Shown here: in pieces, positions 55,835-64,000 of the stretch
How the letters are laid out: each line of letters opens with the position of its first letter
Position numbering within the stretch: the first letter of the stretch is position 1
NCBI GenBank assembly: GCA_016699635.1
Contig: CP064983.1
Coordinates: forward strand, 434,001 to 498,000
Direction of reading: 5' to 3'
Source: Bacteroidota bacterium
GTDB taxonomy: Bacteria > Bacteroidota > Bacteroidia > AKYH767-A > OLB10
DNA: 64,000 nt
Notes under the pieces: model-generated
What the model saw: the letters and a program-made list of their open reading frames with translations, nothing else
Database searches by the model: none
Told to the model about the DNA's origin: nothing
Program-made: the position numbers and the translations under genes

Positions 55835-56759
55835 ATTTCTGCAAGCGTAACTGAATGAATTTTACTAATCTCCTCTTGAAATTCTTTTAATACCTTAGTC
55901 TGAAAATCGCTTGGGTGATGTTTTGAAATACCTTGTGTGCTTCGCATAGTCAGATCAAACTTTTCTTTTTTGAAAGTTGAAAATTTTTTACGCCAAAATA
56001 AAATAGTTAAGCGATGACAAACTCGTTCAATCGGATTAAAAACAGATAACTGAAGAAAAATTCTAATAAACTTCTTACTCTTGAATTTCCCTTCACCATA
56101 TAACTCTTATTCCAGTCAGGCTTTCGCTGATAGAATTTATTTACCCACTCATTTTGAAAAACAAAATCAGCAAGTACACCATCTTTTTCAAATACCGGAA
56201 GCAAATGAATAAATTCTGTGGCAGTAAAAATATTTTCATCTCTAATCTGAAGGTTTTTTGAATCAACAAAATAATTCACACAGAAATACTTTTTAGAATT
56301 AAACAAGAACAGCTTCTTAAACAACACCATTGATGTCCTGCAAATCCAAAGCCTGCCCGGTTTGGTTATGATAAAATAATCAATATCACCATCAGGGTTC
56401 ATTACTCCTTTTGACAGTGAACCCGAAACAGCAATTCCTCGTACAAAAGGAAAAGTTGATAACAACCTTGCATACTTTTTAAGTTTAGCAAAATACTTTT
56501 CTGCCTCAGCTTCTTTCACAAAGCGCAATTCGGCTAATTGTGCCACTTCTTTACAGGTAGTAAAATGTTTATCAAAACAATATACTATTTCATCAGCAAT
56601 CAATACTTGCAAACTCTGTTCAGCTATTTTCTCAGAAACACTACAAAGCAATGCAATTTCTTGTAGCTTTAATGGATGTGAGAAAATCCGAAAATAAGTC
56701 AACACCTTTAATATTGACAATCGAACTTCATCGGAATTACAATTGTAAATTTGATTCAA
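55831..56759 (-). CDS. Nucleotidyltransferase-like protein (frameshifted)
   Basis: About 310 residues. A short helical winged N-terminus (LTYFRIFSHPLKLQEIALLC) precedes a pol-beta-type nucleotidyltransferase fold: the GSLSKG pattern in GIAVSGSLSKGVMNPDGDID provides G-S and D-x-D-type metal ligands, then YFIITKPGRLWICRTSMVLF. After a frameshift near 56045-56055 the C-terminus reads SVFNPIERVCHRLTILFWRK to TLAEI, ending at 55831 with an ATGA overlap to the radical-SAM start. The activity is not defined; it may modify a nucleotide or a glycan precursor. Confidence 0.75.
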
Positions 56760-57468
56760 TAAATTGCGGTTTTAATTTAACAATATAAATATTAAACGGA
56801 TTTTTAAATCCTGATATAAGCTTGACAAAAGTATTTTCAGGCTTCAGCACTTTAACTTCAAATTGATTTAGCCCATCTATAGAATGGTGGAAATAATATT
56901 CACTCATTTCCGAATTATTTTCTTCAAAATACAACTTACTTCTTTTCTCTGCTTTAAGACATTCTGTTTGGGTATAAAATTTTGTATCTGCAATGATAAC
57001 ACAACCATTTTCATTCAAGAACTCTTTCATGCTGAGCAGGATTACCTCATTTACATTTCTAAAATATTGCAATGATGCAGCAAATAATACAACATCAAAC
57101 TTTTCTTCTGAACGGGAATTAAAAATATCCTTGTAGAAAAAATTAATTTCAGGAAATACACGTTTAGCTTGTTCTAACTCTGTTTGATTGATATCGAGAC
57201 CTGTAACATCGAATCCTGATTGCGCTAACCGATTACATAGCCACCCATTTCCACACCCAATTTCCAGAATATTTTTCACATTACCAGACCGGCTTAAATA
57301 GTTTAGTAGCCGCATCAAAGAATCTTTTCTTACTTTCCATTCTTTAAAATGTGTGTGCCCCTTTGCTACTTCAGGAAGTAATGCAACCTCTGCATCAGAA
57401 TACAATCTGCCTTCCGATTTACGCAATTTAATATACGCCTGTTCAAACTCAAGTTTGCCGATAGTCAT
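56737..57468 (-). CDS. Class I SAM-dependent methyltransferase
   Basis: A 243-residue intact enzyme. Motif I is VKNILEIGCGNGWLCNRLAQ, motif post-I GFDVTGLDINQTELEQAK and motif IV FDVVLFAASLQYFRN. Its N-terminal region (AYIKLRKSEGRLYSDAEVAL) is common to Bacteroidota surface-polysaccharide methyltransferases. First gene of the six-gene operon; its last 23 nt overlap the nucleotidyltransferase-like gene. The substrate is unknown. Sugar O-methylation is the natural guess from the glycosyltransferases downstream. Confidence 0.85.
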   Translation of the reverse strand: MTIGKLEFEQAYIKLRKSEGRLYSDAEVALLPEVAKGHTHFKEWKVRKDSLMRLLNYLSRSGNVKNILEIGCGNGWLCNRLAQSGFDVTGLDINQTELEQAKRVFPEINFFYKDIFNSRSEEKFDVVLFAASLQYFRNVNEVILLSMKEFLNENGCVIIADTKFYTQTECLKAEKRSKLYFEENNSEMSEYYFHHSIDGLNQFEVKVLKPENTFVKLISGFKNPFNIYIVKLKPQFIESNLQL

Positions 57469-57581
57469 ATATCTACATGATCAAAATATTTCAGGCGTAA
57501 AACTATTAATCCTAAATATTCTTCAGAAATTATAAATGTTAAAATAAGATGTGTAGAAATTCCTTTCCAAAAAAACAATAA

Positions 57582-58378
57582 CTATGGACGAGGTTTATAG
57601 TACTTCATTGCTGTAGGCATAAACTTATTCAAATCGTGAATACGTGTTTCGCTACTTGGGTGTGTGCTTAGTATTTCAGGAACTTTATTACCCGATACTG
57701 CTGCCATTCTTTTCCAAAATCAGGTGCTATTGCAGGATTATAACCTGCCATCGCCATAAATATTAATCCCAGTTTATCGGCTTCTGTTTCATGCAAGCGT
57801 GAGTAAGGTAATAGTACGCCAAGGTTTGCACCAACACCATAGGCTGTATTAAACAACTGTCTTGTTTCTGCAGGCTTATTCATCAATGCAACATCTAATG
57901 CCAGACCACCTGTTGCTGCTATCAATTGCTGACTCATTCTTTCATTTCCATGGCGAGCTATAGCATGTGCAATTTCATGCCCCATAACCAAGGCAAGGCT
58001 TTCCTCATTTTTTGTTACAGGTAATAATCCCGAATAGACAACAACTTTACCTCCAGGCATACACCATGCATTTACATCTTTACTGTCAACAAGATTAAAT
58101 TCCCACTTGTAGTCTTTTATTCTATCGTATAGATTATGATCGCGCATGTATTGAACAACGGCATCCTTAACACGCTCACCTACTCTTTTAACCATTTGCG
58201 CATCTGCATTACTATTTACTACAGGAGGATGTTCTTTAAGAAAATCGCTGTATGATGTTAGGGCCATAGCAACCATCTGCGATTCCGGTAGAAGATTTAT
58301 TTGTTTTCGCTCTGTTAACGGAACATTACTGCATGAAACAAAAAAGATCAGCAACAATATTTTTATTAAACCTTTCAT
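57582..58378 (-). CDS. M48-family metallopeptidase lipoprotein (frameshifted)
   Basis: About 265 residues. The lipoprotein signal is MKGLIKILLLIFFVS then Cys. The zinc peptidase motif VMGHEIAHAIARHG provides HExxH, and the third ligand Glu is in RLHETEADKLGLIFMAMAGY. Length and order fit the periplasmic BepA/LoiP-type M48 enzymes that control outer-membrane protein quality. A missing T near 57711-57715 breaks the end; the correct continuation is FWKRMAAVSGNKVPEILSTH then PSSETRIHDLNKF, stop TAG at 57582-57584. Confidence 0.88.
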
Positions 58379-58458
58379 GTGATTTACGCTTTAAACTAAA
58401 ACTTAATAATTCTGCTTTCGGTATGCATACAAAATAAATTCCGAATGAAAATCCTGAC

Positions 58459-58731
58459 TTATTCTACCTCGGCTGTAAGTCCACGTTCAACCAAAGCCTT
58501 ACACATTGGCCTCAACGTCTTTACAGAGCCATCTTTAACAGAACACCTGCCATTATTATGAACTATAATTGAACACTGCTCTGCTTGTTCTCTTTCATGA
58601 TTACAAATTTCCATTAAAGAATCTATTACAAAATCAAAAGTATTCACATCATCATTATACAATACGATATGATGATCGTTTGATTGCGATTTTTTACTTT
58701 CTTTAATTTCCTCAGCTTGTTTTACCGACAT
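58459..58731 (-). CDS. clpS: ClpS adaptor protein
   Basis: A 90-residue ClpS from ATG 58731 (MSVKQAEEIKESKKSQSNDH). The conserved HIVLYNDDVNTFDFVI block forms the N-degron binding pocket, with EQAEQCSIIVHNNGRCSV and ALVERGLTAEV following. ClpS delivers proteins with destabilising N-terminal residues to ClpAP. The longer start at 58782 is rejected because its N-terminal peptide is not family-like. It is transcribed alone and no clpA is adjacent. Confidence 0.94.
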   Translation of the reverse strand: MSVKQAEEIKESKKSQSNDHHIVLYNDDVNTFDFVIDSLMEICNHEREQAEQCSIIVHNNGRCSVKDGSVKTLRPMCKALVERGLTAEVE

Positions 58732-58837
58732 GATGTTTCTTTGTTGAACAGTGCAATAATAACAAGCAAAATCAAATTTCAAAAATCAATGGAGAAAAAT
58801 CAGGAAAAGACCGATTTCTTCATAAAAAGAAAAATAT

Positions 58838-59568
58838 TTAATTGATGACTACAGGAATGTATTTACCTATTACTGAGTTGTGTTGTCGCCTGATACTCAC
58901 AGGTATAGCTTCCTCTTTTAGATTTAAATTTACCACTTTTGGAGCATTTCCATTCTCTAAAACTTTTGCTGTTGCCTGATCACTTGTTTCAGCATAACTA
59001 ATATTTATTAATGCCACTGCAGGCTTCGAATTGTTTTCTGATTGGCAGTCACTGAAGATTCTACATATTCCTTTTGAACTGTATAAATCTCCTTCACAGT
59101 TTCTGTAATATGTTGTTGTTGAGGCATTGTATCGGTTGGCGGCACAACCAGTGGAATAACTTTTACAGTTAAATCTTCATTAGAAACAACCACTTCTTTC
59201 TCCTGTGCCTGAAGTTGATCAAGAGTAATATCCGTAAGATTATAATTACCTGCTATTGACTGAGAATTTTGTACAACAGCATCCTGCTTAGCCTGAAATT
59301 TTTTATCTTCTTCGTCTTGTTGTTTGCGTTGTTGCTCCTGTGTCAGCATTTTAAAGGTTGGTTCATCAGGAACCGAAACCTTTAAGCGAAGTTTTTCCGA
59401 AGAAACTTTGACATAGAATATTTTCTCCTCTTCAAACTTAAAAATAATTTGACTTGCAGGCAATGAGGCTATTGGAGAAATAAAATGACTACCCGACTCT
59501 GCAGATTGTGCATAGGCAGTTGTACTGAGTACAGAACTGATAATTACTATTTGGGCTATCTTTTTCAT
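58838..59568 (-). CDS. Secreted/periplasmic protein of unknown function (frameshifted)
   Basis: About 243 residues. The signal peptide is MKKIAQIVIISSVLSTTAYA. The mature part has a beta-like region (IIFKFEEEKIFYVKVSSEK), a Gln/Lys-rich probable coiled coil (QEQQRKQQDEEDKKFQAKQD) and a Val/Thr-rich tail. A frameshift near 59036 shifts ENNSKPAVALINISYAETS and the rest, ending KYIPVVIN at TAA 58838. It is divergent from the S46 peptidase. No domain is known. It may be periplasmic. Confidence 0.65.
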
Positions 59569-59697
59569 TGTATAAAGACAACTGTTATACTCATCTGATG
59601 CTAAAAAGTTACTAATCACCTAAAGAAACTTGACATTTATCAGTGAAAACTGCTTGTGCGCTTTGCTTAAATTTGCCATCATAAAATTTCAATATTC

Positions 59698-61852
59698 ATG
59701 TTTAGAAGAACATTACTTACAACTGTCCTATTGCTTAGTCAGTTATTATCGAAGGCCGATGAAGGCATGTGGTTACCTTCACTTTTAAAAACCATAAATG
59801 CCGATGCTATGTACAGCAAAGGGCTTAAAATACCCATTGACTCTTTGTTTTCACTAAACTCTTCATCTATAAAAGATGCCATTGTTCAGTTTGGCGGTGG
59901 CTGCACCGGAGAAATTATCGGGAAAAACGGACTTCTTCTAACAAACTATCATTGTGGCTACAGTCAGGTTGTGTCGCATAGCAGCGTTAAAGACAATTAC
60001 CTTACCAATGGTTTTTGGGCAATGAGCATGAACGAAGAGCTTCCTTGCGCAGGGCTAACAGCCACATTCATTGTTCGCATGGAAGATGTTACTGAAAGCA
60101 TCGTACCTTTTGTAAATGATAGTTTAAAAGAAATAGAAAAGACTGTTATGATAAAAGAGCTTTCTCAGGTTTTAGTGCAAAAAGCTATTCAGGAACTCAT
60201 TATGATGCAGAAGTGAAACCTTTTTATTATGGAAATAAATATTTTATGATTGTGACTGAAAAATTTAAAGATGTTAGATTAGTTGGTGCACCGCCATCAA
60301 GCATAGGAAAGTTTGCAGATGAAACAGATAACTGGATGTGGCCACGTCAGACCGGTGATTTCGCTCTTTTCAGAATATATGCAGATAAAAACAACAACCC
60401 TGCCGATTACAGTAATGAGAATTTGCCTTATAAACCAAAGTACGTTTTGCCTATTAGTCTGAATGGAATTAAAGAAAATGATTTTACTATGGTTTATGGT
60501 TTTCCCGGACGAACACAAGAGTACTTGCCAATGGAGGCAGTACGAACCTTAATGAATCACACCGACCCTGTGCGTATTGAACTTCGTAAAATTCGGTTAG
60601 ATCAAATGGAACAGGCTATGGAGCATAACGACACCGTTCGCATCCAATATTCATCCAAACATTCATCAATAAAAAACGGCTACACAAAATGGCAGGGTGA
60701 AATACTAGGTTTGAAAAGACTCAATGCTTTAGGTGTAAAGTCGCAACCAGAGTTTGATTTCTACCAATGGGCAAAAAGAATTCTAACACTGAATATCAAA
60801 AAGTGGTGAGCGAACTTAATCAGCTACATATTAAACAGCGACCACTAACAATTGCAGCCGACTATTATTTTGAAGCCATAAAAGGCATTGAATTACTTAC
60901 GTTTTCTGAAACATTTTCAAGGCTTGAAAAAATCTGTAGTACAAATCCTGTAGATGAAAAAGCATTATCAGAATTAAAAGCAAATTTACTAAAATCAACT
61001 GCCGGCTATTTTAAAAATTATGATGTTGCCATTGATAAAGCTATTATGCCATTATTACTTAAAGAATATATTGACAAAACTCCTGCAGGTCTTGAAGCCA
61101 ATCTTAATTTTATTGCTAAAAAACACAAAAACAATATATCAAGTTATTGTGATTATGTATTCAAAAAAACCGTGTTTGCAGATCAGAAACGAACAGAGAG
61201 TTTTATTCAGTCATTTACACCAAACAAACTCAGTAAACTCCTAAATGACCCTGCATATACTCTCATTAAACAATGTTCATTGGCTTATGCTTCAAAGGTG
61301 CTTCCTGAAATGACAAAGATGACCTTAGAAATAAATAATCTGCAAAAAGTATATATGAAAGGTCAAATAGAAATGGCGGCTGAGAATAAAAAGAACATCT
61401 ATCCGGATGCAAACTTTACACTTCGCATTACCTATGGCAAGGTTGAAGGTTATGAGCCACGTGATGGAATTGCTTACAAATACTATACAACTCTTGATGT
61501 AGTTGCAGAAAAGTACGATTCAACAAACTATGATTTTAATGTACCAGAAAAACTTCTTGAACTTCATAAAAAGAAAGACTATGGCCGTTATGCTACAGAT
61601 GGAAAATTAGTCCCCTGTTTTCTGGCATCCAATCACACAACAGGAGGTAATTCAGGAAGTCCTGTTCTCAATGGACAAGGTCAGTTAATCGGAATTAACT
61701 TCGATCGCGTTTGGGAAGGTACAATGAGCGACATTATGTTTGACCCTGCAAAATGCAGAAACATCACATTAGATATTCGCTATGTTTTGTTTATCGTTGA
61801 CAAATTTGCAGGTGCCAAATGGCTAACCGAAGAAATGAATATTGTGCAGTAA
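59698..61852 (+). CDS. S46 dipeptidyl peptidase (DPP7/DPP11-like), frameshifted
   Basis: About 718 residues, a periplasmic serine dipeptidyl peptidase. The signal peptide is MFRRTLLTTVLLLSQLLSKA, then ADEGMWLPSLL. The catalytic His is in GLLLTNYHCGYSQV, and conserved blocks are NWMWPRQTGDFALFR and VYGFPGRTQEYLP. The Ser is in NHTTGGNSGSPVLNGQG. Breaks lie near 60185 (GTHYDAEVKPFYYGN) and 60770-60780 (WAKKNSNTEYQKVV). The S1 subsite reads GINFDRVWEGTMSD: an Arg after FD is what DPP11 uses to take acidic P1 residues, where DPP7 has Gly, so acidic specificity is suggested. Confidence 0.88.
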
Positions 61853-61855
61853 CAC

Positions 61856-63612
61856 TCAACGGCTAATCACTAGCCGCAAAGTTTTAGAGGCATTTTTCTG
61901 TGTTATTTTAATCAGATAAAGACCTTTACTTGTATCAGTTAAATCGAATGGCAGTTGAGTAGAGCCTTGTTGCAGCATAAAATCTTTTTGTTGCAACAGC
62001 CATCCGCTAATATCTAAAAGCTGAACTGTTGTAAAAACATTTCTACCTGATGTAAGTTGCACTACAACACTTTTATCTGCAGGGTTTGGAAATAAGATTG
62101 CTGAAATGACAGATTGAAGTTGATCTATTCCAACCGGAGTAAACACTAATGGATCTGATACAGAGCTGCATCCTGAAATGCTATCAGTAGCAATTACAGA
62201 ATAAGTGCCTTGTTGAGTTGCTGTTAATTGCAATGCAGTTTCACCGGTCAATGCTGAACCATTAAAATACCACTGTAACATATAACCGGTTAGCACGCAG
62301 TTTAAAGTATTACCATTGACAAAAAACGTTGGTTTTGGTGGATTAGGATTCACCTGAACACTAATAGTTACTGAGGTTGCTGTGCAACCATGAGCATTGT
62401 AACAACAGCAGAAAAATTACCTGATGCAGTTACAACTAAGTCTGAATTGGTCTCCCCAATCAGCAGGTTGCCACTCTCATACCATTGAACCTGCAATGTA
62501 TCATTACAAGTCAACACAACAGTATCGCCTGTACACAAAATCAATGGAATGTTAGCACTTACCATCGGTGTATCAGGAACTGCGTAAACATGCACAGTGT
62601 CTGTATGAATAGCTGTAGCAACAGGTACCTGCATTATTGAATAATTCACTACTAACGAACCGGAAACACCAGACAATGTACCTGTGGCTGTTCCACTGGC
62701 ACTCCATCCCGGAAAGGTTACGGAGCCCAAATCATCATCTGCACCAAACAATCCACCATCTTCATCCCATACATGCAAGGTGTAATTGTTATTTTGTAAA
62801 GGTATGTTGGGCAATGTCCAAGATAAGGGTGCATTTGTATTTGAAACAGAAGGATGGCTATCGTAAATCTGATTGCCTTGAGAATCGTACAGATAAAAAT
62901 ACATATCAGGAACATCAACCGGTGCACCATAATTGTCGGGGATACTGGCTACGGTAATATCAGTCAGAAAATATTGTGGTGAACCATTGGCTGTAACAGT
63001 CTGTGTTACTACGTAATCGCCAGGTGCGTTATATGTCTGTATCGGTGGATTTTCCAGTGTACTCTGAATACCATTTCCAAAATCCCACAAATATGACGCC
63101 TGACCGGGATTATTGGTTACAAACGTTACACTCAATGGCAAACACCCACTGCTATTGGTCATTGAAAAGCCCGGATTGCTAACAGTGTCAGGTAAAACTG
63201 TAAATGGTAATGTGTAGCTAATAGTTTGATCACCTAAAACTTGTAATGTGGCAATGACGGTGACAGTAGCATTGTAAACACCGGCAATTAATGGTGTTCC
63301 GCTTAAATTAACGCAACCATAAATAGACTGAGAAGGATCATAATTACATCCATTAGCAAAGTTGTTGCATTGCCATGTCATACCTACCGGTAGTCCGGTA
63401 ATATTTGCGATGTTAAAATTTGTTATGGTTATGCCCATGGTATCAGTAATCATCACAAAGGTGATGTCCTGAGTGTAAGGTTGATTCACAGTGGCAGGCA
63501 ATAAAGTGTCGGGATAAATTCCGGGATCAGTCTGTGTACTGTCAATGCTGCATTGAGCAAATGCAAGGAAACCTGTAATGGTAAAAGCTAAACTAAGTAA
63601 AATTCTCTTCAT
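61856..63612 (-). CDS. Secreted PKD-domain protein with T9SS sorting domain (frameshifted)
   Basis: About 585 residues. The signal peptide is MKRILLSLAFTITGFLAFA. An N-terminal beta domain precedes a PKD domain (LSVTFVTNNPGQASYLWDFG then NGIQSTLENP), a C2-like segment (VPDMYFYLYDSQGNQIYDSH), Ig-like/HYR repeats with TASGNFSAVVTNAHGCTATS and YSVIATDSISGCSSV, and the T9SS type A end ILFPNPADKSVVVQLTSG to TLRLVISR. One frameshift near 62400 splits the last Ig-like repeat. It is probably a surface adhesin or binding module. The ATG at 63612 is chosen over 63660 since it starts the signal peptide. Confidence 0.8.
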
Positions 63613-63700
63613 ATCCATTTCTTTTAGTTGAGTAAAAATAGCTAATGATTTGAAGTGCAAAACAAATTTGCAGAAACTTATTAATACACTTACTAAAATA

Positions 63701-64000
63701 TCAGGTTTTAAAATACTTTCCAGTCACAAATATTTCTTTTGAGCTGTTGCGTGTGCTTTTAGGTCGTAAAACAAAACATTCACCAAAACATGATTTTACT
63801 TCATCGCGAAAGGTCATTGCATCTTCGCCATCAAATATTTTACAAACAAAATGACCTCCCGGCCGCAGAAAACGTTTTGCTGTTTGAAGGGCAAGCATGC
63901 TAAGGTCAAAAGAACGAGCCTGATCGGTAAAACGACTTCCTGTAGTATTTGGAGCCATATCACTCATTACTACATCAAACTTATCATTAAAGCCATAGCG
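63701..64000 (-). CDS. rlmE: 23S rRNA 2'-O-methyltransferase RlmE (FtsJ), C-terminal part
   Basis: The last 99 codons of a gene continuing past the window end; the frame is open to base 64000 (YGFNDKFDVVMSDMAPNTTG). VVMSDMAPNTTG holds the catalytic Asp and the conserved MAPN, FLRPGGHFVCKIFDGEDA holds the catalytic Lys, and VLRPKSTRNSSKEIFVTGK the catalytic Glu. RlmE methylates U2552 of 23S rRNA and is needed for 50S maturation. No start is visible inside the window. Confidence 0.95.
   Translation of the reverse strand, partial: RYGFNDKFDVVMSDMAPNTTGSRFTDQARSFDLSMLALQTAKRFLRPGGHFVCKIFDGEDAMTFRDEVKSCFGECFVLRPKSTRNSSKEIFVTGKYFKT

Noticed and set aside
1..64000. CRISPR array or rRNA genes
   Set aside because: No regularly spaced repeat series and no rRNA-like sequence was seen on either strand.

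Overview
The window reads as chromosomal DNA of a Bacteroidota bacterium, probably Chitinophagales or Sphingobacteriales. It is AT-rich and several secreted proteins end in type IX secretion (T9SS) sorting domains. It carries an S46 dipeptidyl peptidase, an orphan PhoR-type kinase, an RprY-type regulator and a textbook Bacteroidota promoter (TTTG, 19 nt, TAnnTTTG) before a tRNA-Val. About 25 genes, including housekeeping ones (pfkA, pabA, a Nif3-like gene), are split by single-base frameshifts, mostly in homopolymers. This looks like residual sequencing error in the assembly. I therefore give whole-gene coordinates and place each break.

Layout. 1-11.4 kb is core: a pepT end, an Omp28-like T9SS protein, pabA-GNAT-aroC, a response regulator, a membrane protein, an OmpA/TSP3 porin-like protein, a Nif3-like protein, and a zinc-ribbon coiled-coil protein with a histone-H1-like lysine/alanine tail. 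At 11418-11493 is tRNA-Val(TAC). It is the insertion site of a 23.8 kb integrative element (11482-35329). The element is bounded by a 12-bp copy of the tRNA 3' end and by matching GGTAAAACAT arm-site arrays just inside each end. Its tyrosine integrase lies at the right end.

The element has a Mu-like head and packaging module (small and large terminase, portal, protease-scaffold, major capsid, gp36-like connector) with no recognisable tail genes. Next come about 1.5 kb of structured non-coding DNA, a papain/C39-like peptidase gene with a small partner, and a six-gene minus-strand operon. The operon runs SNF2 helicase, type III Mod, type III Res, ADP-ribosyltransferase-like toxin, small antitoxin, SecB-like chaperone. 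The last four genes are joined by ATGA overlaps or a 7-nt gap, so a restriction system and a toxin-antitoxin-chaperone (TAC) unit resembling CmdTAC form one transcription unit. This is the best candidate for a new system. A Rep-like gene, an excisionase-like HTH gene, one or two unknown genes and the integrase complete the element.

35.3-64 kb returns to core: a GIY-YIG gene with a truncated duplicate, a histidine kinase, hydrolases, a peroxiredoxin, an S8 peptidase, mnmA, a NifU-like gene, mrp, an alkyltransferase-like protein, pfkA, a GlcNAc kinase-like gene, an isoprenylcysteine methyltransferase-like gene, a six-gene overlapping glycan-type operon (51.2-57.5 kb), an M48 peptidase, clpS, an S46 peptidase, a PKD/T9SS protein and the start-truncated rlmE.
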